A DNA stretch of 33,093 nt from Rhizophagus sp. LPA8_4_AMF (taxonomy: Eukaryota > Glomeromycota > Glomeromycetes > Glomerales > Glomeraceae). A program made the position numbers and the translations under genes. Below are positions 1 through 9,142 of this stretch, piece after piece (position 1 is the stretch's first letter; every line of letters begins with the position of its first letter). The notes under the pieces are model-generated. The model was given only the letters and a program-made list of their open reading frames with translations. It made no database searches and was not told the origin of the DNA. The stretch spans positions 1-33,093 of the forward strand of contig JADRCO010000471.1 of assembly GCA_021464525.1 (NCBI GenBank), read 5' to 3'.

Positions 1-158
1 ATTTCAATATTAAAATTAAAACAACATCAAAATGATAATGAAATAATATCGAAATGATATCAAAACAGTATCGAAACAGCATATTTAAGTTAAACTTAAC
101 TATGTTGATTCTATGTTGATTGAAAACTATAAGTTTCTGTAAAGATTTATTGCACAAT
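1..158. other. AT-rich flank, no gene
   Basis: No open frame or gene is visible here. The first ~85 bases contain short imperfect repeats of an ATCGAAA/ATCAAAA type. This is simply the left flank of the inverted-repeat element that starts near 159. Confidence 0.6.
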
Positions 159-1716
159 ACAATGCTTACCAAAGCACTTATTAAATATTTATTAATAGTA
201 TTTATTAAATATAAAGTAAATTAAAAAAGTATTCATAAATATTGATTTAAAGTATTAAAAAAGTATTTAATTTTTTAAATAGTACTTAATAAATAATCAA
301 ATTTAATATTATTAAGCATTTATTATTTTTTATTATTTAATAAATATAAAATTTGATGTTTATTAAATATTATTACAGTCGACCTTTGATATAATGAACC
401 CTTTTACCTCAAATTCGTTATAGGATTACAGTGAAGAATTTACAGAATTTAATTAGTTAATTTGTTATAACAAAAGAAATTTGTCACATTTTATTGGCTA
501 AATATCATATAGTATTCAAAATTCACTATATAGTGAATTTGTTATATCAAGTAAGAGCTAACTGTATTTGGTAAATATAAGGTTTTATTTGGTTTAAATT
601 CATGATGATTCTTTAAAATGTTTTTAATGAGAAATACAAATAGAAGTATTGGATATATTTTATATTTTTTATAAAAAATCTAATAAATATATTAAAAAAA
701 TTAATTTACACTTATTAAAATAAACTAAGATAATAAAAAAAGATTATATTTTCCCTATAAAAAAAGAAAATCCAGAAAATGTACTGAAAAAACGGAAAAC
801 ATCCAGGTATGTACAGAAAATATCCAGGCGTATACAGAAACTGTACCAGATTTTGAAATAACTCAACTTTTGAGTTGTTTCAAAATTTGGTATATTTTCC
901 ATATATACCTGGATGTTTTCTATATGTACCTAGATGTTTTCTATTTTTTCAGTACATTTTCTGGATTTTCTTTTTTTATAGGGTTTTTTTCATTAAAAAA
1001 ATCATTATATTGATATTAACTTTTTTTTAAAATATGAATTATTTTGGTTTTATAATTTGTTATATAATATTAAATAAATTATATAATTTTTTAACTGCTG
1101 GTAAGTTTTATAAAAATGTATTCCATGTTTTTTATTTTATATTTATCATGAAATTAAACTAAATAAAACCTTATATTATCAAATAGTAATATTTAATAGA
1201 TGATTTCTATTTGTACATGAGATATTCAAACATGGATTTCTAAAAAAGTAAATTTTCTGTATAGATCATTTAATGTTGGGCAGAATTAAGTTTAACGAAG
1301 AAACAGAAGAAAAACAGAATTTGTTAAATAAATCAAAATTAATATTCAAAACTAACTTTGATGCTTTAAGTAAACTTGCAGAGCAGACAAAAATACACAT
1401 ACTATATATTTCTTTTAAAATTATATTTATTAAAAATTTTTATATATAATTTATTTTATGAAGTCACGTGATACGTATATGAACATCCAGTGTAAATTAA
1501 GAAATTTTCTATCTAATAAACATTAAAATTTTATATTTATTAAATAATAAAAAAAATAAATGCTTGTTAATATTAAATTTGATTATTTATTAAGTATTTA
1601 AAAAATTAAATACCTTTTTAATACTTTAAATTTATATTTATAATTACTTTTACAACATACCTTATATTTAATAAATGCTATTAATAAATATTTAATAAGC
1701 GTTTTGATAAATATTG
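159..1716. mobile_element. Non-autonomous element with ~210-bp terminal inverted repeats
   Basis: The segment at about 159-368 and the reverse complement of about 1512-1716 align almost base for base, with few indels, over about 205-210 bp. Shared blocks include CTTATTAAATATTTATTAAT near each outer end and AATAATCAAATTTAATATTA further in. A second nested inverted pair (about 570-612 against 1147-1190, sharing TATAAGGTTTTATTT) has nearly the same centre. The whole element therefore looks like an eroded long palindrome. No transposase frame is present, so it would be non-autonomous (MITE or foldback-like). I could not define a target-site duplication, so the exact ends are uncertain by several bases. 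Confidence 0.7.
753..983. repeat. 231-bp near-perfect palindrome (MITE-like)
   Basis: The left arm begins CCCTATAAAAAAAGAAAATC and the right arm ends with its reverse complement. The arms match with few mismatches all the way to the centre near 868 (ACTCAACTTTTGAGT). Within the arms, GAAAACATCCAGGTA-like units repeat about every 22 bases. It can fold into a hairpin along its whole length. It lies in the middle of the 159-1716 element, so it is either that element's core or a separate palindromic element inserted into it. The flanks are T-rich, so no target duplication can be assigned. Confidence 0.85.
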
Positions 1717-2090
1717 TGATGACTTATTTTTATAAATATATCATATTTATAGAATTTATTAAAATTTTAAAATATAAAAATTGTTAAGCTTGAAGTTATT
1801 TAAATTTTTAGTTATTTTTCTGTAAATGTATTATATTTATAAAGTTTTTACAAAAATTATAGATTAATTTTTTACAAAAAAGCATAAAACAAAATTTTTC
1901 AGATTTTGTAAATTCTTATATTTATTTAATTTAATAAATAATATATCAAGTTATCAACTTCCATTATAGAAATATGTTGAAAAGTTTATGAGATATTTTG
2001 AAAGTTTTTAATTAAATATATAATACATATAACCTTTATAATAAGAATAGTTACTTATAAAAGCTTAAGTATAAATCATTTCATAGTATA

Positions 2091-2609
2091 TATTCTCTAG
2101 TCAAATGTATCCAACCATCCTAAAAATTAATAAATAAGAAAATTGAATTTTTTAATTACTTTACATTTATTTTAAAGTATAAAGCATTAAAAACTATTTA
2201 GAAGTCAAATGTAATAAAATTCTATAAATATTTAATTGAAAAATTTTATCTTTTTAATCAGAAGAGTTACAGTAAAATAAATGCCAACTTTGACTGAAAA
2301 TGCCTTATATTTTAAAAATCAGAAACATTTTTAAGTGATGATCTCTCAATAACTGCTGATTCAATTTTTTTGATATTTGAAGTATAAGCTATTCCCTAGA
2401 CAAAGAATCAATTTTTATCATTTATTTTATTATAACTGTTCTGGTTAAAAAGTCATAATTTTTTTCATCATGAAAATTAGATATTTCTGTGGTATTTTAC
2501 TATTAATTAATTGAAATCCCACTTCTAAATTATTTTTTTACACTTCAAATTTTAAAATCATTTTTTTTTAATTTTAGAATGGTCGGATACTTTTTGACCG
2601 GAGAGTGTA
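2091..2609. mobile_element. Tc1/mariner-type MITE with TA termini
   Basis: The left end reads TATTCTCTAGTCAAA...GTATCC. The reverse complement of the right end reads TACACTCTCCGGTCAAA...GTATCC. The match continues through ACCATYCTAAAA for about 40 bases at roughly 80% identity. A further inverted match (TTTAGAAGT) lies about 100 bases inside each end. Both ends start and finish at TA, the usual target of Tc1/mariner (IS630 superfamily) elements. There is no transposase frame between the ends, so this is a non-autonomous relic of about 519 bp. Confidence 0.75.
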
Positions 2610-2938
2610 AGCATCTAAATTATTAAAATATTAAAGAAGCAACTAATGAAAGTAGATAGATCAATTGCCAACTTAAATGACATTATTATTAACGAATTTC
2701 CCCTATCGTTCTAAATGCGTTAAAGGTCATAATATTTTTGTTTGTTTTTTTCAATTGTAAAAATATCTAACACCTAAATGTTTTATAAAAATTGAAATAG
2801 AGCAAAGCAGCATACAAAGTAACGAAGAAATTTAACTTTTGTTTTTTTTAAATTTAGAGATCACGTTCTCAATTTCTAATTGGTAATATTATCTTGTTTC
2901 AAGTCCTTATCGTTAACTTTTTCCGGAGCATATAGAAA
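2610..2938. other. Intergenic, no gene seen
   Basis: AT-rich sequence between the MITE and the conserved block upstream of the first heptad-repeat gene. I see no gene or clear repeat here. Confidence 0.5.
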
Positions 2939-3174
2939 AACACTAATCCCTTTATAGATGTGTATCATAATAATTTGTAACCGGTGTAACCTATCACATG
3001 AAAAAGTAACATAACAGTGATAACACCACTTCTCTAAAATTTATCTAAGTCGACTTTGGATGTTTAATTGAAGAATTATACCTTTATAATAAATAACGTA
3101 AAGCAACTAATTTTGAATGATAAAATTAAATCAGTATAAGAAACTTTAGAAAGCAAAAGAGAAAAAGATTCAAC
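2939..3174 (+). promoter_or_regulatory. Conserved upstream block of the heptad-repeat genes
   Basis: A CTAATCCCTTTATAGATGTG-like start, followed by GTAACCGGTGTAAC, ACTTCTCTAAAATTT and finally CTAATTTTGAATGATAAAATTA, precedes the first ORF. Recognisable pieces recur before the other copies, at about 4515-4760, 6062-6186, 7740-7877 and 11785-12008. Conservation ahead of every copy shows the duplicated unit includes the 5' region, which probably holds promoter and 5' UTR. No specific factor site is assigned. Confidence 0.5.
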
Positions 3175-3615
3175 ATGAATCCGAACCATAGTAGAACAGA
3201 TAATATAGTTCGAGAAAAGGATAACATAATCCGAGAAAAGAATATCATATACCGAGAGAAAGATAACATAATCCGAGAAAAGAATATCATATTCCGAGAA
3301 AAGGAAAACATAATTCGAGAAAAAGATTACATAATCCGAGAAAGGGATACTATAATCCGAGAAAAGGAAAATATAGTCCGAGAAAAGGATAGATTAATCC
3401 AAGAAAATGATAAGATGGTATATGATAACATGGTCCATGAGAAGGATGTCATGATTCAAGAGAAGGATTTCATGATCCAGGAGAAAGATGTTATGATTCA
3501 CGAGAAGGACGCCATGGTCCAGGAGAAGGATAACTTAATTCACGAGAAGGACGTCATGATCCAGGAGAAAGATGTCATGATCCAAGAGAAGGATGTCATG
3601 ATCCAAGAAGGATAA
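3175..3615 (+). CDS. Heptad-repeat protein, copy 1 (146 aa)
   Basis: The function is unknown and I do not recognise the family. After a 10-residue leader (MNPNHSRTDN) the protein has ten 7-residue repeats of the IIREKDN type, a five-residue break (MVYDN), eight repeats of the MIQEKDV type, and the end MIQEG. This predicts a long, highly charged, soluble helix with no signal peptide or membrane segment. The 21-bp DNA repeat also opens antisense frames, which are shadows. Compared with the sister copies, small deletions near the 3' end bring a stop a few codons early. Without them the reading would continue into KEIQKI, as in copies 4 and 5. The start chosen is the first ATG of the open frame. 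Expression is not shown by sequence alone. Confidence 0.6.
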   Translation: MNPNHSRTDNIVREKDNIIREKNIIYREKDNIIREKNIIFREKENIIREKDYIIRERDTIIREKENIVREKDRLIQENDKMVYDNMVHEKDVMIQEKDFMIQEKDVMIHEKDAMVQEKDNLIHEKDVMIQEKDVMIQEKDVMIQEG

Positions 3616-4505
3616 GGAATTCAGAAGATTTAAGGATAAGAAAATAAATTCAATTTTGGGATTCAAAAAAAGGATAAAAAAATCCAAGATAAAGAAGTTT
3701 CTAATATAATACCAATAACTCCTGAGATTGCAATTAATTTTCAATTATCGACTAATAAAATAAACCAGATAATTTATTTTGTTATAATATTATAATCCTG
3801 TGTTTCTTAGATATAGAATTTTAATTATTAAAATACAACTTACAATGTTTTGACTATACAAAGACATATTTTAGTGATCCAGCATATCAGGAATACGGAA
3901 ACTGTTATATATATAGAAAAGCTAAGAATTTAAAAAAAAATCGTGTTTGGAGTTTGATGGAATGAATAACCTTAATTATGACAGCATATTCTTGGAGTTC
4001 TTGGGAAGAATTTAATAATATTGATGATAAAAAAATGGGTATTCATAATTTTATTGTAATTTTCAAAATTTTAATGTAATTAGTAATTTCGCAAGCTCAA
4101 AGATTCTACAAGAAAAAGAAGTTGAAAAGATTATTAAACTTAACGTTGAAGTAAACAGTTTATTAGTTCTTCCATTTTCAAGGACCAGTCACTGATTAAT
4201 CATAGCGACAATATAGTTTCTAGTTGATGAGGTGATAATGTAGCTATTGACTTTGCTCTATTAAGAATTAAAATAATTTTTTGGCAAATAAACTATGATT
4301 TACAATAGAATTTAAACAAAATTTATGAATACTGTATTACAATTTACAGAAGAATTCTTTCAAAGGTTACGATATATCGAACGACTCAAGATAAATTTTA
4401 TTGTGTTGCATAATTCGGACCAAAAAGATTCAGAGGGTGTGACCGCTTTAATCAGAAATCGGAATTGATTGAGAAAACACTAAAACTGAAAAGAGCCGGA
4501 AATGG
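3616..4505 (+). pseudogene. Decayed downstream exons of unit 1
   Basis: This segment aligns in pieces with the sequence downstream of copies 2-4, but it carries stops and frameshifts. A readable fragment near 3895-3960 gives EYGNCYIYRKAKN followed by KKNRVWSL. The piece SWSSWEEFNNI follows near 3990-4020. Near 4185-4200 a CTGATTAATCATA motif marks the segment shared with the other units. It looks like relic coding exons of a formerly longer gene, or of a neighbouring gene duplicated with it. The family is not recognised. Confidence 0.45.
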
Positions 4506-4760
4506 CAAAGAACTAATCCCTTTGTAGGTGTGTAACATAACCATTTGTAACTGGTGTAACGAGTGTATCCTATAAGTAGACCAAGCATTCAACGAAATTT
4601 GGTTTCCACATTAATCATTAGATTTTAATATAGAAAGCAACTTAATTTGAATGATACAATTTAACCATTATAAGATATTTTAGTAAGCAAAAAGTAAGAA
4701 TTCAGGAAAAGGGATAAAATAATCAAAAAAAGGATAACATAATTTAAAGAAAAGGATAGT

Positions 4761-5276
4761 ATGGCTCAAGCAAAGGTTAACTTAATCCGAGAAAAGGCTA
4801 ACTTATTCCGAGAAAAGGCTAGCATAATTCGAGAAAAGGCTAACATAGTCCGAGAAAAGGATAACATAGCTCAAGAAAAGGTTAATTTACTTCGAGAAAT
4901 TGCTGACATAGTCCGAGGAAAGGCTAGTATAGCCCGAGAAAAAGCTAACATAGTCCGAGATAAGGGCAACATAATCCGAGAAAGATGTAACATAGTCCGA
5001 GAAAAGGATAAAATAGTTCGTGAAAATGATAACGCGGTATATGATAACATGGTATCCGAGAAAGATGTCATGATCAACGAGAAGGATATCATAATCCAAG
5101 AGAAGGATGTCATGATCCATGAGAAGGATTCCATGATCCAGGAGAAGTATAATACGATCCACGAGAAGGATATCATGATCCACGAGAAGGATGCCATGAT
5201 CCACGAGAAGGATACCATTATCTACGAGAAGGATGTTATGATTCAAGAAAAGGATAAAGAAATTCAGAAAGTTTAA
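4761..5276 (+). CDS. Heptad-repeat protein, copy 2 (171 aa)
   Basis: The frame divides exactly into thirteen heptads (residues 1-91, mostly [I/L][I/V]REKAN), a five-residue break AVYDN (92-96), ten heptads (97-166, mostly MI[Q/H]EKD[V/A/I]) and a tail EIQKV. The first zone alternates R, E and K and is close to neutral. The second replaces R with Q or H and gains D, so it is more acidic. Hydrophobic residues sit next to each other once per heptad rather than in the classic a/d spacing, so this is a single-ridge amphipathic helix more than a textbook leucine zipper. Copy 3 has exactly the same length, although the sequence around both has indels. Function unknown. Confidence 0.65.
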   Translation: MAQAKVNLIREKANLFREKASIIREKANIVREKDNIAQEKVNLLREIADIVRGKASIAREKANIVRDKGNIIRERCNIVREKDKIVRENDNAVYDNMVSEKDVMINEKDIIIQEKDVMIHEKDSMIQEKYNTIHEKDIMIHEKDAMIHEKDTIIYEKDVMIQEKDKEIQKV

Positions 5277-6060
5277 AGAAAACTATAATAAAATCAATAA
5301 AAAGATTCAAAAAAGGACAAACCGATTCAAGAAATAAGCCTAATATTTAAAACAAAGATTATTAAATTCCAAATGAAGTTTCTAAATATGTTAATTATAA
5401 CGATTATAAAATAAATTCAGTTAAGTATATAGAAGAATAAATTATAGAGTTCCTAAATTACGACTTCACGATATTAAACAATGTTTAAGTATACAGATCC
5501 TCAATAAAACTACGGAATAGAAGCTGTTATGTATACAATTACAGTAAAAAAGAATCGCGTTGAAAGTTGATGGAATGATACAATCAAGTATAACATATTA
5601 AATTGTGATTGAAGTTCTTGGAGAAAATTTAATAATATTAATGGTAAAAGAAATACGGTTATTTTATACAATAAAATTGGTAATGATCGTACACTCAAAG
5701 ATTCAGAAATTGAAGATATGGCTGATGAAATTATTAAAATGTCGTTATTTTATTTTAAACTTAACGTTCAAGGACTTCGCTGATTAATCATAATGACAGT
5801 ATAAACCCTAGTTTTATGAAAGAAAATTGGGATGATAATGAGATAGGTAATATAGCAATTGATTTTCCTCCCTTAATAGAAGAATTTTAAACAAAATTTA
5901 TAATGATGCTTATTACAATTAACAAAATAATTCTTCAAAGATTACGATAAATTGAACGTTCTGTAGTACGACAAATATTTGCATAATGCGGGCCAAAAAT
6001 CATGTGTGCGTTTTATTTTAACGTTGTGACGATCAGTCCATGTAACTGACGTTTTAATAT
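5277..6060 (+). pseudogene. Decayed downstream exons of unit 2
   Basis: Readable coding-like islands sit between stops: KDSEIEDMADEIIKM near 5695-5743, then ENWDDNEIGNIAIDF near 5822-5867. The same two islands recur in order in unit 3 (about 7078-7136 and 7405-7446), and degraded in units 1 and 4. Conservation of peptide-like islands with broken frames between them suggests relic exons. I do not recognise the domain. Confidence 0.45.
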
Positions 6061-6186
6061 TGACACTAATCCTTTTATAGATGCGTAACATAACCTATAA
6101 GGTAACGAAATTTGTTCCACATGTCTTTGAGGTTGTAATAAAGAAATAGAAAGTAACGATCCAAGAAAAGGATAACAGAAGATAAT

Positions 6187-6702
6187 ATGGCCCAAGAAAA
6201 GGTCAACTTAATCCAAGAAAAGGCTAACTTAATCCGAGAAAAGACTAGCATAATTCGAGAAAAGACTAACATAATACGAGAAAAGAATAACATAGCCCAA
6301 GAAAAGGCTAATTTGCTCCAAGAAATAAGTAACTTAGTCCGAGAAAAGGCTAGTATAGCTCGAGAAAAAGTTACCACAGTCCGAGATAAGGGCAACATAG
6401 TCCGAGAAAAATGTAACATAATCCGAGAAAAGGATAAAATAGTTCGTGAAAACGATAACACTGTATATGACAATAGGATACACGAGAAAGATACCATGAT
6501 CCAAGAGAAGGATATCATAATCCAGGAGAAGGATGTCATGATCCATGAGAAGGATTGCATAATTCAGGAGAAGTATCACACGATCCAAGAGAAAGATGGT
6601 ATGATCTGCGAGAAGGATACCGTGATCTACGAGAAAGATACCATGATCCAAGAGAAGGATGTCATGATCCAAGAAAAGGATAAAGAAATTCAGAGGTTTT
6701 AA
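6187..6702 (+). CDS. Heptad-repeat protein, copy 3 (171 aa)
   Basis: The architecture is the same as copy 2: thirteen heptads, the break TVYDN at residues 92-96, ten heptads, then the tail EIQRF. Every difference from copy 2 is a substitution, with no frame-changing indel over 171 codons, whereas the upstream and downstream sequence differs by many indels. That contrast suggests the ORF itself has been under selection. The protein has no signal peptide, membrane span or recognised domain. A Cys appears twice in the acidic zone (HEKDC and MICEKD) but not at matching places in sister copies. Function unknown. Confidence 0.65.
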   Translation: MAQEKVNLIQEKANLIREKTSIIREKTNIIREKNNIAQEKANLLQEISNLVREKASIAREKVTTVRDKGNIVREKCNIIREKDKIVRENDNTVYDNRIHEKDTMIQEKDIIIQEKDVMIHEKDCIIQEKYHTIQEKDGMICEKDTVIYEKDTMIQEKDVMIQEKDKEIQRF

Positions 6703-7720
6703 AGAGGAGGATTCAAAAAAAAAGGATAAAACGATTCAAGGAATAAGCTCAAGATCTAAACAAAAATTATTAAATTCAAAAGCAAGTTTCTAAATACCGA
6801 TATGTTAATTATAATGATAATAAAATAAATTTAGTTATATTAAACATATTTATAGTGCTCTCTAGGTATATAGAAATATAAAATATAGAGTTTCCGAATG
6901 ACAACTTCACATTATTGAACTATGTTTAAGTATACAGAATCGACTTGTTGTTGATGGAATGATACAATCAGGTATAACGTATTAAATTATGAAAAAAAAA
7001 CATTTTGGAGTTCTTGAAGAGGATTTAATAATATTAATGGTAAAAGAAATTATACAATGAAATTGGTAAGTATTGCAAGCTCAGATTCCGAAAGAACGAA
7101 GAAATTGAAGATATGGCTGGTGAAATTATTAAAACCATTGTTATTTTATTTTATCTTTTGCACTATATATGGACTCAAAGCTAATGGAAAGATTGAGGTT
7201 ATCTTTTCTCATTATATAAGGCTAAATTTATATTTTTTAAATCGCTTTTACAGAATACTGAGAATACTGACTTACAGGGAAAATTAAAACAATACGCATT
7301 AAATTCTGGGGAGAATATTAACACGGAAGATATAGAAATGATTAACGTTTAAGGATCAGTTTCTGATTAATCATAACGACAATATAGATTCTAATTGTAT
7401 GGAAGGAAATTGGGATGATAATGAAATAGTTAATATAGCTGTTGATATTTGCTTCCCTTAATAGTGAAAGAATTCAAGGATAAAAATTTATTTTTTTGTT
7501 AATTAAACTATGATTGACAATAGAAAAATTTTAAACAAAATTTATGATAATACTTTATTACAATTTACAGTACAAGTCTACAAGATAATTCTATCAAAGA
7601 TCATGTATATCGATAAGATTTACTAATGCATAATGCGGGCCAAAAACACGTGTCGTCTTATTTTAGTCTTTAATGCCGTATGACGATCCTGACCGATATA
7701 ATCATGTGTATCTAGTAAAA
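6703..7720 (+). pseudogene. Decayed downstream exons of unit 3
   Basis: This is the longest relic. In addition to the islands shared with unit 2, it preserves a clean stretch containing DLQGKLKQYALNSGEN near 7265-7320, which runs on to EDIEMINV before a stop. Near 7505-7610 a further island reads TMIDNRKILNKIYDN. Stops and shifts separate the pieces. They probably represent successive exons of an ancestral larger protein that lay downstream of the heptad repeats. Confidence 0.45.
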
Positions 7721-7877
7721 TAAGTAACGGAACTACTCATTTTTATTTAACTAAGCATTCATTTTCTACAACAAATTTTATTTCCATCTTTAGATGTTGT
7801 AATAAAGAATAGAAAGCACGCAACTTAATTTGAATTATTAAATTAAACCATTATAACATAAGTTAAGAAAGGATAAT

Positions 7878-8351
7878 ATGGTTCAAGAAAAAGTTAACTT
7901 AATCCAAGAAAAGGTTAACTTAATCCGGGAAAAGAATCGCATAATCCGAAAAAAGAGTAACATAGCCCAAGAAAAGGCTAACTTACTCCGAGAAATTGTC
8001 GACATAGCTCGAGAAATGGCTAGCATATCTAGAGAAAAAGTTAACATTGTCCGAGATAAGGGCATCATAATCCGAGAAAGATGTAACTTAATCCGAGAAA
8101 AGGATAGAATAGTTCGTGAAAATGATAACATGGTCTATGACAATTTAATACACGAGAAGGATGCTATGATCCAAGAGAAGAATATCATGATCCAAGAGAA
8201 GGATGGCATGATTAATGAGAAGGATACCACGATCCACGAGAAGTATTACATGATCCACGAGAAGGATATCATGATCCAAGAGAAGGATGCCATGATCCAC
8301 GAGAAAGATGTCATGATCCAAGAAAAGGATAAAGAAATTCAGGAGATTTAA
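7878..8351 (+). CDS. Heptad-repeat protein, copy 4 (157 aa)
   Basis: Twelve heptads of the LIREK/IVREK type are followed by the break MVYDN (residues 85-89), nine heptads of the MIQEKDA type and the tail EIQEI. It is exactly two heptads shorter than copies 2 and 3, one from each zone, so length in this family changes by whole repeats. The ATG is preceded by GAAAGGATAAT, which itself looks like part of a repeat unit, so an upstream start in an ancestor is possible. It is predicted to be a soluble charged helix. Function unknown. Confidence 0.6.
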   Translation: MVQEKVNLIQEKVNLIREKNRIIRKKSNIAQEKANLLREIVDIAREMASISREKVNIVRDKGIIIRERCNLIREKDRIVRENDNMVYDNLIHEKDAMIQEKNIMIQEKDGMINEKDTTIHEKYYMIHEKDIMIQEKDAMIHEKDVMIQEKDKEIQEI

Positions 8352-8940
8352 AGAAAATTCAATAAGTGGATTCAAAAAAAGGATAAAACAAAAGATAAGA
8401 AATCTAAAAATCAATGATAATAAAAAACAATCCAGTTAAAGATGTTTAAATTATTCCGTAAGTATATAGAAAACGGATAGAAGTTGTTATGTATACAATT
8501 AAAAAAATCGTGTTGGAGTTGATGGAATGATACAACCAAAAGCATAACTTATTAAATTATGACAATGTATTTTTGGAGTTCTTGGAGAGATTTAATAAAT
8601 GTTAAAAAAATACATTATTTTAAACATGAAATTGGTGAATATCGTAATCTCAAAGATTCTGAAAGAAAGATGGAATTGAAGATATGGCTAGTGGAATTAT
8701 TAATATAGACTTAACGTTCAATTGATTAATCATAACGACAGTGTCACAGTGGGATGATAATGATATAGTCTCACTTAATAGTGGAAGAATTCAAGGATAA
8801 ATTATATTTGCTTGATAATGAAACGATAATTAACAATGGAAAAATAAACACTAACAAAATCCATTATGATATTTTACAAGAAGCCATAATCTTTAAATAT
8901 TAGCTTCAAAATAACAATAATAAAATTTTTGGTTAGTAGA
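8352..8940 (+). pseudogene. Decayed downstream exons of unit 4
   Basis: This is the shortened counterpart of the relics in units 1-3. EIGEYRNLKDSE is readable near 8630-8665, and a reduced WDDNDIV piece near 8750-8775. Further on, LDNETIINNGKI is readable near 8812-8850. Frames are broken between the pieces. Confidence 0.4.
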
Positions 8941-8955
8941 CGATTTTAATAACGA

Positions 8956-9142
8956 AAAATGTTGGTAAAACATCTAATATATCAAAATCAAGTAATATAA
9001 TTAAAGGTGAATAATTATTATTAATTTTAAAGTTTTATTCTTCGAAAAAATTTGTTAACTTTTTTTTTAATGATTAGATGATAATAAAAAATTATCTGAA
9101 GTATTTGAAGATATGCAAATAAATTCAAATGATAGTAAGTAA
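8956..9142 (+). pseudogene. Probable last two exons of an orphan gene
   Basis: An open stretch ending ...SKSSNIIK|G at 9006 is followed by a GTGAAT donor at 9007. A T-rich tract leads to an ATTAG acceptor at 9076-9077. The following exon joins in frame as D-DNKKLSEVFEDMQ... and ends at TAA 9140-9142. The splice signals, the kept phase and the charged composition make this look like a genuine 3' gene end. No intact upstream exons are present, and it follows the decayed part of unit 4. It is probably the missing C-terminus of the relic gene, but it could also be coincidence in AT-rich DNA. Confidence 0.35.

Noticed and set aside
4871..5246. Two overlapping minus-strand frames of about 115-119 codons
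   Set aside because: They are antisense translations of the 21-bp repeats of copy 2. The same shadows appear opposite copies 1, 3, 4 and 5.
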